DNA from: Microbaculum marinum
Lineage (GTDB): Bacteria; Pseudomonadota; Alphaproteobacteria; Rhizobiales; Tepidamorphaceae
Strand: one strand, 5' to 3'
NCBI RefSeq assembly: GCF_042646165.1
Contig: NZ_JBHRTC010000021.1
DNA: 64,000 nt
Part shown: positions 47,399 through 56,357 of the stretch, one piece after another
How positions within the stretch are numbered: position 1 is the stretch's first letter
How the letters are laid out: every line of letters begins with the position of its first letter
Notes under the pieces: model-generated
The model's input: only the letters and a program-made list of their open reading frames with translations
Databases searched by the model: none
What the model was told of the DNA's origin: nothing
Program-made: the position numbers and the translations under genes

Positions 47399-48694
47399 AT
47401 GGGCCTTTCGCCGACCGGTCTGTTTTCGCTGCCGTCGCCCGGCCTGAGGGCGGGACTGGCCGCCGCGGCGCTCGTCTTGCTCGGCGCTCCCGCGGCCGCC
47501 CAGGACTATCAGCTCTGCGTCAGGCTGGAGGCCAGGCTGGTGCAGCTCGACCGCGAGAGCCGGGGCGGCGGCGCCACCGACGGCCAGTACCGGGCCGCGA
47601 TCGCGGAAGCGCAGCGGCGGCTGGCGGCGGCCCGTCACGAGGCGGAGCGCGCCGGCTGCGGCCAACAACAGGGCTTCCTGTTCTTCCGCCCGCCCCGCAC
47701 CCTCAGCTGCCTCCCCTATGACGAGGAGATGGACCGGCTGGAGGCGAACCTCCGGAACATGCAGTTGCGGGCGCCCGGCAGCGGCGCGGGGCGGCCGGAC
47801 AGTGCGGCGATCGCCAGCGAGCGGCGCAACATCCTGGCGATGCTCGGCGAGAAGGGCTGCGGACCGCAGTACGAGCGCTACGGGCGGCCGCGCACGGCCT
47901 CGGCGCCGGGCATGTTCCTGCGCGACTACGCGCGCGATCCGTTCCTGCAGAGCGGCCCACCCAACAACACCGGCAATTTCCACGGCGGTGGCAGGGGCTC
48001 GGCGTTCTACGGCACCTACCGGACGCTGTGCGTGCGCTCCTGCGACGGCTACTACTGGCCGATCAGCTTCTCGACGGTGGAGAGCCACTTCGGCTACGAC
48101 AACCAGCTGTGCCAGCGCAGCTGCCCCGGCTCCAGCGTCGCGCTCTACGTCCATCGCAATCCCGGCGAAGGCCCAGACCAGGCAATCTCGCTCGCCGGGC
48201 AGCCCTACTCGATCAGCCCCAACGCCTTCCGCTACCGCGACGAGTATGTCGCCGACTGCTCCTGCAATGGCGGCGTCCAGACGGCGGCGCTCGGATCGTA
48301 CCGGCCGGGCGAACGCGTCAGCGTCAGTCTCGCCGCCCGCAACGGCACCCTGCCTCCCGACGTCTCCGAGCCGTCGCCGGACGGCAGGCCGCGCCAAAGC
48401 ACGGGATGGGGAAACCTGCAGTTTGCGCCACCCGTTACCGGGCCGGGTCCTGCATCCGAACCTGCAGTTGACAAACTCGTGGCTGTGCCGGACGAAATCA
48501 GGATCGTACGCTTGACGCCGGTTCCGCGGCCGCGGCCGGGCAACGAGATCCCCGTGGCCGGCTCCATCGCCACCCTGACCGGCCAGGAGGATTTCCTTGC
48601 CGTCCCGGCGCCGGTGCGGGCCGAGGCCGCCGACGGCACGTCGGTCAGGGTCGTTGGCCCCGGCTTCACGCTCTACCGGTCAGGCGGCGAATAG
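47399..48694 (+). CDS. DUF2865 family exported protein
   Basis: Protein of 431 residues with an N-terminal signal (GLRAGLAAAALVLLGAPAAAQ). A helical part (about 37-150) with repeated RLEARLVQLDRES-type helices and cysteines is followed by the DUF2865 core: RTLCVRSCDGYYWPISFSTV, DNQLCQRSCPGSSVALYVHR and YVADCSCNGG, giving several cysteine pairs in a periplasmic setting. A long Pro-rich tail ends the protein. Function unknown; relatives are common in Hyphomicrobiales and may be cell-wall associated. Its last 29 bases overlap the end of the convergent gltX gene. Confidence 0.87.
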   Translation: MGLSPTGLFSLPSPGLRAGLAAAALVLLGAPAAAQDYQLCVRLEARLVQLDRESRGGGATDGQYRAAIAEAQRRLAAARHEAERAGCGQQQGFLFFRPPRTLSCLPYDEEMDRLEANLRNMQLRAPGSGAGRPDSAAIASERRNILAMLGEKGCGPQYERYGRPRTASAPGMFLRDYARDPFLQSGPPNNTGNFHGGGRGSAFYGTYRTLCVRSCDGYYWPISFSTVESHFGYDNQLCQRSCPGSSVALYVHRNPGEGPDQAISLAGQPYSISPNAFRYRDEYVADCSCNGGVQTAALGSYRPGERVSVSLAARNGTLPPDVSEPSPDGRPRQSTGWGNLQFAPPVTGPGPASEPAVDKLVAVPDEIRIVRLTPVPRPRPGNEIPVAGSIATLTGQEDFLAVPAPVRAEAADGTSVRVVGPGFTLYRSGGE

Positions 48695-50009
48695 CCTTCT
48701 CGCGACCGATCAGCGGCAGCATCGCCTTCAGTTCCGGCCCCTGCTCAAGCCCGGTCAGCGCCAGGCGGATCGGGCGGAACAGGCCCTTGCCCTTGCGGCC
48801 GGTCGCCTCCTTCACCGCCGCAATCCACGTCTCGTAGACGTCGCCGTCCCAGGGGGCCCGGGGCAGCAGGTCGGCGGCTTCGGCGAGGAACTGTCGATCT
48901 TCGGGATCGGCAACGGCTTCGACCGGTCCCTCGATGCGCGCCCACCATGCCTCTGCGTCGGCCAGGAGTTCGAGATTGGGCCGCACCGCCAGCCAGAACC
49001 GCTCGCCGCCACCAATTCCCATCGCGTCGAGCCTGGCCGACACCGCGGAATACGGCATCTCGGCAAGCTGGCGATGGTTGAGACCCTTCAGTTCGGCGGG
49101 ATCGAAGGTCGCAGGCGAGCGCGACAGCTTGTCGAGCCCGATGCGTTCGCCCAGTTCCTCCAGGGAGTTGGCCGGAACGACGGCTTCGGAAGAGCCGATC
49201 AACACGGCCAGGCTCGCGACCGCCATCGCCTCGTAGCCCTCTTCGCGCAACGACCTGAGCGACAGCGAGCCCGTCCGCTTCGACAGGCCCTCGCCGCCGG
49301 TGGCAGTCAGCAGGTTGTGGTGGCCGAATGCCGGCGGCTTGTGGCCGAGCGCCTCGAAGATCTCGATCTGCACGGCGGTGTTGGCGACATGATCCTCGCC
49401 GCGAATGACGTGGGTGACGCCGAGGTCGGCGTCGTCGACGATGCTGGTGAAGGTGTAGAGATAGCTGCCGTCGCCCCGGATCAGGACCGGATCCGACAGG
49501 GAGCCGGCGGCAAAATGCTGCGGGCCCCGGCACAGGTCGTCCCAGGCGACCTCGCGCTCCTCGAGCAGGAAGCGCCAGTGCGGACGTCTCCCTTCGGCCT
49601 CAAGGTCGGCGCGCTCGTCCGCCGTCAACCTGCGGGCGGCGCGGTCATAGACCGGCGGCAGATGGCGGGCGAGCTGTCGCTTGCGCTTGCGGTCGAGTTC
49701 CTCGGGGGTCTCGTAACATGCGTAGAGCCTGTCGACGGCGCGCAGCCGCTGTGCGGCCGCGTCGTAGAGGTCGCCGCGCTCCGACTGGCGCACCACCAGG
49801 TCCGGCTCGACGCCGAGCCAGGCAAGGTCCTCGACGATCGCATCGGCATAGTCGCGGCGACTGCGCCCGGTGTCGGTGTCGTCGAAGCGCAGGATGAAGC
49901 GGCCGCCGTTCCGCCGCGCGTAGAGGTAGTTCATGAGCGCGGTGCGCGCGTTGCCGATGTGCAGATAGCCCGTCGGCGACGGCGCGAAGCGGACGGTCGG
50001 CGAGATCAT
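48666..50009 (-). CDS. gltX: Glutamyl-tRNA synthetase
   Basis: Class I synthetase of 447 residues charging tRNA-Glu. The HIGH motif is FAPSPTGYLHIGNARTAL and the KMSKS loop is EGLSKRTGSLSL. VIRGEDHVANTAVQIEIFEALG is a conserved site. The size matches the shorter of the two GluRS types that alphaproteobacteria often carry (GltX1/GltX2). The ATG at 50009, with GGAGGAG 8 bases upstream, is favoured over a GTG at 50015 that is too close to the ribosome site. No tRNA gene is nearby. Confidence 0.95.
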   Translation of the reverse strand: MISPTVRFAPSPTGYLHIGNARTALMNYLYARRNGGRFILRFDDTDTGRSRRDYADAIVEDLAWLGVEPDLVVRQSERGDLYDAAAQRLRAVDRLYACYETPEELDRKRKRQLARHLPPVYDRAARRLTADERADLEAEGRRPHWRFLLEEREVAWDDLCRGPQHFAAGSLSDPVLIRGDGSYLYTFTSIVDDADLGVTHVIRGEDHVANTAVQIEIFEALGHKPPAFGHHNLLTATGGEGLSKRTGSLSLRSLREEGYEAMAVASLAVLIGSSEAVVPANSLEELGERIGLDKLSRSPATFDPAELKGLNHRQLAEMPYSAVSARLDAMGIGGGERFWLAVRPNLELLADAEAWWARIEGPVEAVADPEDRQFLAEAADLLPRAPWDGDVYETWIAAVKEATGRKGKGLFRPIRLALTGLEQGPELKAMLPLIGREKAIRRLTGRA

Positions 50010-50048
50010 CCGCACGACTCCTCCAGAGCATCAAGGGAGCAAGTCGCG

Positions 50049-50172
50049 CATGGTTCGAGACGCCTTGCTGCGCAAGGCTCCTCACCATGAGGGTTCCCGG
50101 GTTGCGCTCGCACCATCACACTCAGACCTCATCCTGAGGAGGGCGCGACAGCGCCCGTCCCGAAGGATGGGC
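50049..50172. repeat. Palindromic intergenic repeat of alphaproteobacterial REP/RIME type
   Basis: A string of short dyads: GCCTTGCTGCGCAAGGC, CTCACCATGAG, CCTCATCCTGAGG and GGGCGCGACAGCGCCC, ending CCCGAAGGATGGGC. The CCTCATCCTGAGG plus GAAGGATGGG combination recurs, from memory, in intergenic regions of many Rhizobiales genomes. It lies between gltX and nadE and may fold in RNA. Confidence 0.7.
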
Positions 50173-50192
50173 TACACCGATATCGGGATCCG

Positions 50193-51872
50193 TCACGAGT
50201 CCTGCTCCGCCGGCATCGCGTCGCGGTACTTGTTGACGATCGGATAGCGCCGGTCGCGACCGAAGTTGCGGCGGGTGATCTTGATGCCGGGCGGTGCCTG
50301 GCGCCGCTTGTACTCGGCAACGTAGAGCATGTTCTCGATACGCTTGACGGTCGCGAGGTCGTGACCGCGCGCGACGATCTCGGCGACCGACATCTCGTCC
50401 TCGACGAGGCATGACAGGATATCGTCGAGAACATCGTAGGGCGGCAGCGAATCCTGGTCGGTCTGGCCGGGCTTCAGCTCGGCGGTTGGCGCCTTGGTGA
50501 GGATCGTTTCCGGAATGACGATGCCGTCCGGGCCGATGCAGCCCTTCGGCCGGTTCGCGTTGCGCCACGCCGCCAGCCGGTAGACCTCGGTCTTGTACAG
50601 GTCCTTGATCGGATTGAAGCCGCCGTTCATGTCGCCGTAGAGGGTGGAGTAGCCAACTGACATCTCAGACTTGTTGCCGGTGGTGACCACCATCGGGCCG
50701 AACTTGTTGGAGATCGCCATCAGAACGGTGCCGCGGGCGCGCGACTGCAGGTTCTCCTCGGTGGTGTCCGCCGGCATCGAATCGAACAGCGGCTTCAGCG
50801 AATGCTCGAACCCGTCCACCGCCTCGCCGATCGGCACGGTGTCGTAGCGCACCCCGAGCGCCTCGGCGCAGGCGGAGGCGTCGGCAAGCGAGGCGTTCGA
50901 AGTGTAGCGATAGGGCAGCATGACGCAGTGCACCCGGTCCGGGCCCAGGGCATCGACCGCGATCGCCGCGCAGATCGCAGAATCGATGCCGCCGGAGAGA
51001 CCCAGAACGACACCCGGGAAACCGGTCTTGCCGACGTAGTCGCGCAGTCCCTGCACGCAGGCGAGCCAGATCAGCGCGTCGTTGTCCTCCAGTGTCTCCA
51101 TCGGACCTTCGGTGCAGCGCCAGCCGTCGCTGCCGCGCGACCAGCGGGTCAGCGAAACGGCTTCGACATAGGCCGGCATCTGGAAGGCGAGGCTGGAGTC
51201 CGACTGAAGGCCGAACGAGGCGCCGTCGAAGATCAGCTCGTCCTGGCCGCCGAGCTGGTTGACGTAGATCAGCGGCAGCCTGGACTCGGTGACCCGCTGG
51301 ACGGCGATGTTGAGGCGCAGCTCGTGCTTGTGCTTCCACCAGGGGGAGCCGTTGGGAACGATCAGGATCTCGGCGCCGGTCTCCTCAAGACACTCGACCA
51401 CCTCGTCGTCCCAGATGTCCTCGCAGATCGGCACGCCCAGCCGGATGCCCCGGAACGAAATCGGGCCGGGCAGAGGCCCGGCGGTGAACACCCGCTTCTC
51501 GTCGAACGGCCCGTAGTTGGGCAGATCGACCTTGTAGCGGATCGCCGACACCTTGCCCTCCTCGAGCAGGCAGACGGCGCTGTAGGTCGACATATCCTCG
51601 TGCCATGGGGTCCCGATCAATACGGCGGGGCCACCGTCGGCCGTATCGGCGGCCAACTCACGGACGGCATCCTGGCAGGCCTCGACGAAGGACGGCTTCA
51701 GGACCAGGTCCTCCGGCGTATATCCGGCGATGAACAGTTCGGTCAGCACGAGCAGATCGGCACCCTGCCCCGCCGCCTCGGCGCGGGCCTTGCGGGCCAT
51801 CGCAAGATTGCCGGCGACGTCGCCGACGATCGGATTGAGCTGCGCGCAGGCAATCGCGATTTCGTTTATCAT
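50193..51872 (-). CDS. nadE: Glutamine-dependent NAD+ synthetase
   Basis: Two-domain enzyme of 559 residues that amidates nicotinic acid adenine dinucleotide. The N-terminal nitrilase-like domain supplies ammonia from glutamine with the triad Glu45, Lys114 and Cys150 (GVPICEDIWDD). The synthetase domain starts near residue 290 with the ATP pyrophosphatase loop LGLSGGIDSAI and ends with the usual PPGIKITRRNFGRDRRYPI segment. The ATG at 51872 is preferred to a GTG at 51884. The Nudix gene ends 17 bases upstream on the same strand, so they may be co-transcribed. Confidence 0.96.
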   Translation of the reverse strand: MINEIAIACAQLNPIVGDVAGNLAMARKARAEAAGQGADLLVLTELFIAGYTPEDLVLKPSFVEACQDAVRELAADTADGGPAVLIGTPWHEDMSTYSAVCLLEEGKVSAIRYKVDLPNYGPFDEKRVFTAGPLPGPISFRGIRLGVPICEDIWDDEVVECLEETGAEILIVPNGSPWWKHKHELRLNIAVQRVTESRLPLIYVNQLGGQDELIFDGASFGLQSDSSLAFQMPAYVEAVSLTRWSRGSDGWRCTEGPMETLEDNDALIWLACVQGLRDYVGKTGFPGVVLGLSGGIDSAICAAIAVDALGPDRVHCVMLPYRYTSNASLADASACAEALGVRYDTVPIGEAVDGFEHSLKPLFDSMPADTTEENLQSRARGTVLMAISNKFGPMVVTTGNKSEMSVGYSTLYGDMNGGFNPIKDLYKTEVYRLAAWRNANRPKGCIGPDGIVIPETILTKAPTAELKPGQTDQDSLPPYDVLDDILSCLVEDEMSVAEIVARGHDLATVKRIENMLYVAEYKRRQAPPGIKITRRNFGRDRRYPIVNKYRDAMPAEQDS

Positions 51873-51888
51873 CGCCGTTCCCACCTCA

Positions 51889-52503
51889 CTACGTCACGTC
51901 CGCCGCGGCCGCCTTCCGGCCGAACAAATCCGGCCGCCGCGCCATCAGGCGGAAGACGATCATCGCAGACTTCGAGTCGACGATCTCCCCGTCTACCGCC
52001 ATCCGGGCGATTTCCACCAGCGGCAACTCGTGCACCTCGATCATTTCGCCTTCGTGGTCGAGGCCGCCCGTCGCCGACGACGGCGGCACCGAATAGGTGC
52101 CCCAGAACAGATGTATGCGCTCGCGCATGACGCCGGGAGAGGACAGCGAATCGCCGAGGGATTCAAGGCTCTCGACAGCGACGCCGGTCTCTTCACGCGC
52201 TTCCTTGAGCGCGCACTGCTCCGGGGAATCGCCGTCAAGCAGACCCGCCGGCACTTCCCACAGCCATCCATCGCCGTCGTCCAGGAACGCGGGCACCCTG
52301 AACTGGCGTATCAGGATGCCGGCGGCCCGCGCCGGATCGACGGGAAGCACGGCGGCGCCGTGACCGTGGAAATGGACCTCGCGGTCCAGACGCACAGTCC
52401 CGCCGCCCCAAGGCGCCTCGACCAGCAGGTGGTCGAGGCGGACAAAGCCGTCCGACAGTGTCTCCTCACGGACTATCCGCGGAGGCGGATCCGCCTTCTT
52501 CAT
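51889..52503 (-). CDS. Nudix hydrolase, ADP-ribose pyrophosphatase-like
   Basis: Hydrolase of 204 residues for nucleoside diphosphate derivatives. The Nudix box reads AGLLDGDSPEQCALKEAREETG: it is one residue short at its start, with Asp for the first Glu and Lys for the usual Arg, while the EE pair that binds metal is kept. WEVPAGLLDGD and FLDDGDGWLW precede it, as in ADP-ribose pyrophosphatases. It lies just upstream of nadE, so turning over ADP-ribose or NAD-derived compounds is plausible. The activity is inferred. Confidence 0.85.
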   Translation of the reverse strand: MKKADPPPRIVREETLSDGFVRLDHLLVEAPWGGGTVRLDREVHFHGHGAAVLPVDPARAAGILIRQFRVPAFLDDGDGWLWEVPAGLLDGDSPEQCALKEAREETGVAVESLESLGDSLSSPGVMRERIHLFWGTYSVPPSSATGGLDHEGEMIEVHELPLVEIARMAVDGEIVDSKSAMIVFRLMARRPDLFGRKAAAADVT

Positions 52504-52604
52504 GCCGCTGCTCCGGTATCGCTGCGCGTCTGCGTAGCCGCCCCCTCGTCATGCTGCAAGTGCACAGCCCCGTCGGACCGGCCGAAATATGGAATTGCGC
52601 ATGG

Positions 52605-52618
52605 ACCGACCGGTTGGT
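52605..52618. promoter_or_regulatory. Near-palindrome ACCGACCGGTTGGT upstream of DUF899
   Basis: Dyad centred on ACCGGT with one mismatched position per arm, 37 bases before the DUF899 start; the form resembles TetR-family operators. A GTTGGTA direct repeat (52613-52619 and 52637-52643) overlaps it. No TetR gene is in the vicinity. Confidence 0.35.
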
Positions 52619-52654
52619 ACGGATAGATACCCACAAGTTGGTATGGAGGACGCC

Positions 52655-53446
52655 ATGGACCACGAGATCGTCTCACGCGAGGAATGGATGCAGGCGCGGA
52701 TTGCGCTGCTCGAACAGGAGAAGTCACTGACCCGCCAGCGCGACCGCGTAGCAGCGGAACGGCTGAAACTGCCCTGGGTCAGGATCGAGAAGGATTATGT
52801 CTTTCACGGCCCCGACGGCCCGATGTCACTGGGCGACCTGTTTCGGGGTCGAAGCCAGCTCCACATCAAGCACTTCATGATGGGGCTTGGAGCAAAGCAC
52901 CAGTGCGTGGGCTGCTCGCTGGAGGTCGATCATATCGCGGGACTGCTGCCACACCTCGAAAACCACGATGTCAGCTATGCCGTGGTGGCGCGCGCGCCGA
53001 TCGAGGAGATCGAGGCGGTCCGCAAGCGGATGGGCTGGACGTTCCTGTGGGTGTCGTCGTTCGGCACGGATTTCAACTACGACTTCAATGTCTCCTTCAG
53101 GCCGGAGGACGTGGCGGCCGGGCGCGCGACGTACAATTTCGGCACGGCGCCCGAATGGGCAGCCGGCCTGCAGGACCTGTCGGGCAACAGCGCATTCTAC
53201 AGGAACGAGGCAGGTGAGATCTTCCACACCTATTCGTCTTACGGACGCGGCGGCGAAGAGGTGCTCGGGATCTACGGCATCCTCGACGCGATGCCGAAGG
53301 GCCGCAACGAAAACGGGCCGTATCACTCGCTGGGCGACTGGGCGCGACCGCACAACATGTACGGCAAGGGCGGCGAAGTGGAGCCGAACGGCCGCTATCA
53401 CGCGCCGGGATGCGCGTGCTCCGCACATCGGGATCAGGCTGGATGA
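52655..53446 (+). CDS. DUF899 family thioredoxin-like protein
   Basis: Protein of 263 residues of the DUF899 thioredoxin-like family. The N-terminal REEWMQARIALLEQEKSLTR and PWVRIEKDYVFHGPDGPMSL, then HFMMGLGAKHQCVGCSLEVD with a CxxC pair, ISHLENHDVSYAVVARAP-type strand (here LLPHLENHDVSYAVVARAP) and RMGWTFLWVSSFGTDFNYDF match the family. The tail WARPHNMYGKGGEVEPNGRY ends in a cysteine-containing CACSAHR. Function unknown; a thiol-redox or peroxidase-like role is possible. GGAGG lies 5 bases before the ATG at 52655, which was preferred to the earlier ATG at 52601. Confidence 0.9.
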   Translation: MDHEIVSREEWMQARIALLEQEKSLTRQRDRVAAERLKLPWVRIEKDYVFHGPDGPMSLGDLFRGRSQLHIKHFMMGLGAKHQCVGCSLEVDHIAGLLPHLENHDVSYAVVARAPIEEIEAVRKRMGWTFLWVSSFGTDFNYDFNVSFRPEDVAAGRATYNFGTAPEWAAGLQDLSGNSAFYRNEAGEIFHTYSSYGRGGEEVLGIYGILDAMPKGRNENGPYHSLGDWARPHNMYGKGGEVEPNGRYHAPGCACSAHRDQAG

Positions 53447-53492
53447 AGCTCCTGCCTTGCACTGACTACCAGCGGCGGCCGGCGGTCGCTGC

Positions 53493-53519
53493 CTGAAACC
53501 CGGAGCGATCCGGTTTCAG
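53493..53519. terminator. Strong hairpin between convergent DUF899 and dioxygenase genes
   Basis: CTGAAACCCGGA pairs with TCCGGTTTCAG around a GCGA tetraloop (GNRA), with one bulged base. There is no T-tract on either strand, so it may be a terminator helper or a dispersed intergenic repeat; similar TGAAACCGG...CCGGTTTCA elements are, from memory, frequent in Rhizobiales. Confidence 0.55.
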
Positions 53520-53584
53520 ATGCCCGCACCGATCGCTACCGCCATGTCTGCCGCTCCGTCGATGCCGTCCGAGAACAGCCAGCT

Positions 53585-54379
53585 CTAGTGGAAGGCGTAG
53601 GCGTCGAGTTGCAGGACGCCGAACTGGCTGCTCCCGTGGATGTGCTCGGGCCTCGCCCCCTCCCCTCCTGCGCCGAGCGCTACGTAGAGCGGCATCAGAT
53701 GCTCGTCGGTCGGATGGTTCTCGACGGCGTAGGGGGCCCTTGCGCGATAGTCGAGTAAATCGGCGACGTCCCCGGCCTCGATATGCCTCGCCATCCAGTC
53801 GACGAACGCGACGACCCACTCGGGGCGCACCGCGTCCACGGCGCCCTGCCTCAGGTTGTGCATCGCCTCGTAGAGATTGTGGGTGAAGGATCCGGATCCG
53901 ACGATCAGCACGCCCTCGTCCCGGAAGCCGGCAAGCGCGGCGCCGAGGGCATAGTGGTCGGCCGCGCTCGCGCCATGCTGGACGGACACCTGCACGACGG
54001 GAATGTCGGCGTCGGGATACATCAGGATCAGCGGCACCCAGACGCCGTGATCGTAGCCACGGCGCGGCGCGACGGAGACGGGGAGCCCGGAGTCGCCAAT
54101 CGCGCCGGCGACCCGTTCCGCAAGGTCCCTACTGCCGGGAGCGGGATAGTTCATTTCGTAGAGCTCCGGTTCGAAACCCCGAAAGTCGTAGATCATCTCC
54201 GGATGCGGATCGGAAACGACCGTCGGCCGCTCTGCCTCGAAATGCGCGGAGACCATGATGATCGCCTTGGGGCGTTCCAGCCTCCCGGTGAACTCTGCGA
54301 GGAAGGTGCGCGCCGGGGACTCGTGCAAGACGAGGTTCGGCGCGCCGTGCGACACGAAAAGGGCGGGCAGTCTGGCCAT
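53585..54379 (-). CDS. LigB/DODA-type extradiol dioxygenase-family protein
   Basis: Enzyme of 264 residues of the class III extradiol (LigB, 4,5-DOPA dioxygenase) family. Metal-ligand histidines are in PALFVSHGAPN, MVSAHFEAERP and RRGYDHGVWVPL, and VGSGSFTHNLYEAM supplies another conserved His. ENHPTDEHLMPLYVALGAGG is the family C-terminus. E. coli YgiD and plant DODA are close models; zinc rather than iron is often bound and the physiological substrate in bacteria is unclear. GGAG lies 7 bases before the ATG. It is not linked to the homogentisate operon. Confidence 0.9.
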   Translation of the reverse strand: MARLPALFVSHGAPNLVLHESPARTFLAEFTGRLERPKAIIMVSAHFEAERPTVVSDPHPEMIYDFRGFEPELYEMNYPAPGSRDLAERVAGAIGDSGLPVSVAPRRGYDHGVWVPLILMYPDADIPVVQVSVQHGASAADHYALGAALAGFRDEGVLIVGSGSFTHNLYEAMHNLRQGAVDAVRPEWVVAFVDWMARHIEAGDVADLLDYRARAPYAVENHPTDEHLMPLYVALGAGGEGARPEHIHGSSQFGVLQLDAYAFH

Positions 54380-54534
54380 GGGTCGGCTCCGGAAAAATGC
54401 GCTGCCGACACTAGGTAGCCTTCCGCATCGCGCAATAAAGCGGCTTTGGATGCAAGGATTGTTCGCCGGGGGAGAATGAACGCTAAGCGGCGGAGCGATC
54501 CATCCCGCCGGCACCCTCCGTCCACGGAGTGGCG

Positions 54535-54963
54535 CTATCGCTGCGTCGACTGGGGCAGACCGTCGGCGATGTCGTAGTAGTCGCCCTTTTCGCCGACATA
54601 GATGTGGCGGTCCGCCCTGATACCGGTCGGCAGATCGAGCGATCCCGCCATGATCGAGACGGTGTCGCCGCCGACACCCTGCCAGAACAGGTGCGAACCG
54701 CAGATCCGGCAGAAGCGGCGGACGGCGTGCGGCGTCGCCTGCCATTCGGCGAGATTCGCCCCCCCGGCCACGGCCAGATCCTCCACCCTGACACTGGTGG
54801 CGGCGACATGGTGGCCGGTCTGGCGCCGGCAGCTTTCGCAATGACAGAACCAGACCGCCCGCAGCGGGCCGCGGGCTTCGTAGGAGACTGCGCCGCAGGC
54901 GCAGCGTCCGGTGGCGGCCTCGCTCACCGGCGCGGGCTCAGAAGCCGACCGCCGCTCCCGCAT
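54535..54963 (-). CDS. GFA family zinc-binding protein (second copy)
   Basis: Protein of 142 residues with the GFA/CENP-V zinc cysteines CACGAVSYEA, FCHCESCRRQTGHH and FCRICGSHLFW. ATG at 54963 overlaps the end of the aroG gene by 26 bases; a GTG at 54927 lies just past that stop and is equally plausible, starting at the natural domain border. Role as for the other family member; it differs in lacking the long acidic tail. Its start is within or next to the class II DAHP synthase stop, so the two are likely co-transcribed. Confidence 0.88.
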   Translation of the reverse strand: MRERRSASEPAPVSEAATGRCACGAVSYEARGPLRAVWFCHCESCRRQTGHHVAATSVRVEDLAVAGGANLAEWQATPHAVRRFCRICGSHLFWQGVGGDTVSIMAGSLDLPTGIRADRHIYVGEKGDYYDIADGLPQSTQR

Positions 54964-56335
54964 CCGGCAGTGCCGGCCGGGTCCGCGACGCGCGCTCCTG
55001 CTTCAGGCCCTCGGCGATCAGGAAGGCGAGCTCCAGCGACTGGTCGGCGTTGAGGCGGGGATCGCAGAAGGTGTGGTAGCGGTCCGACAGGTCGGCCTCC
55101 GAGATCGCCCGCGCGCCGCCGGTGCATTCGGTGACGTTCTGGCCGGTCATCTCGATGTGGATGCCGCCGGCATGGGTGCCCTCGGCCTGATGGACGGCGA
55201 AGAAGTTGCGCACCTCCTGGAGGATACGGTCGAAGGGCCGCGTCTTGTAGCCGCCGGCCGAGATCGTGTTGCCGTGCATCGGATCGCAGGACCAGACCAC
55301 CGAGCGGCCCTCCGCCTGCACCGTGCGGATCAGCTTCGGCAGATGGTCGAACACCTTGTCGGCACCAAACCGGCAGATCAGCGTCAGCCGGCCCGGCTCG
55401 TTGTCGGGGCTCAGCGTGTCGATCAGCTTCATGAGGTCGCCGGCGTCCAGCGACGGGCCGCACTTCAGGCCGATCGGATTGCGGATGCCGCGGCAGAACT
55501 CGACATGGGCGTGATCGGGCTGGCGCGTGCGGTCGCCGATCCAGACCATGTGGCCGGACGTGTCGTACCAGTCGCCGCTGGTCGAATCGACGCGGGTCAT
55601 CGCCTGTTCGTAGCCGAGCAGCAGCGCCTCGTGGCTGGTGAAGAAGTCGGTCGAGCGGAACTGCGGCGTCGCGTTGGCGTCGACCCCGCAGGCGCGCATG
55701 AAGTCGAGCGCCTCGGAAATCCGGTCGGCGATCTCCTTGTAGTGGTGCCCCTGCGGCGAATTGGCGACGAAACCGAGCGTCCAGGAGTTGACGTGCTCAA
55801 GATTGGCGTAGCCGCCCTGGGCGAAGGCGCGCAGCAGGTTCAGCGTCGCCGCCGACTGGCGGAACGCCATCAGCATCCGGTTCGGATCCGGGATGCGGGC
55901 TTCCGGCGTGAATTCCGGCCCGTTGATGATGTCGCCGCGGTAGCTCGGCAACTCGACGTCGCCCTGCTTCTCGGACGGCGAGGAGCGCGGCTTGGCGAAC
56001 TGGCCGCCGATGCGCCCTACCTTCACCACCGGCATCGCGGCGGCATAGGTGAGCACCACCGCCATCTGCAGGAAGACGCGGAAGAAGTCCCGGATGTTGT
56101 CGGCGTGGTGCTCGGCGAAACTCTCGGCGCAGTCGCCGCCCTGGAGGAGGAATCCTTCACCGCCCGCGACGCGGCCAAGCTGCTCCTTCAGCTTGCGCGC
56201 CTCGCCTGCAAAAACCAGCGGGGGAAATCGCGAAAGCGTGGCCTCGACGTCCGCCAGCGCCCGGGCGTCGGGATAATCGGGGACCTGGACGATCGGACGG
56301 GACCTCCAGCTGTCGGGTTTCCATGCTTTCGACAT
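54938..56335 (-). CDS. aroG: 3-deoxy-7-phosphoheptulonate synthase, class II
   Basis: First enzyme of aromatic amino acid synthesis, of 465 residues, condensing phosphoenolpyruvate and erythrose 4-phosphate. Class II (plant-like) features: LLQGGDCAESFAEHHADNIR near residue 70, IGGQFAKPRSSPSE, GLKCGPSLDAGDL, WSCDPMHGNTI and GGIHIEMTGQNVTEC, which supply the Cys, His, Glu and Asp metal ligands. ATG at 56335 gives MSKAWKPDSW, the common start of this class. Its own gene for chorismate steps is not nearby. Confidence 0.95.
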   Translation of the reverse strand: MSKAWKPDSWRSRPIVQVPDYPDARALADVEATLSRFPPLVFAGEARKLKEQLGRVAGGEGFLLQGGDCAESFAEHHADNIRDFFRVFLQMAVVLTYAAAMPVVKVGRIGGQFAKPRSSPSEKQGDVELPSYRGDIINGPEFTPEARIPDPNRMLMAFRQSAATLNLLRAFAQGGYANLEHVNSWTLGFVANSPQGHHYKEIADRISEALDFMRACGVDANATPQFRSTDFFTSHEALLLGYEQAMTRVDSTSGDWYDTSGHMVWIGDRTRQPDHAHVEFCRGIRNPIGLKCGPSLDAGDLMKLIDTLSPDNEPGRLTLICRFGADKVFDHLPKLIRTVQAEGRSVVWSCDPMHGNTISAGGYKTRPFDRILQEVRNFFAVHQAEGTHAGGIHIEMTGQNVTECTGGARAISEADLSDRYHTFCDPRLNADQSLELAFLIAEGLKQERASRTRPALPDAGAAVGF

Positions 56336-56357
56336 AACGCGCACCAATCTGTTTTCT

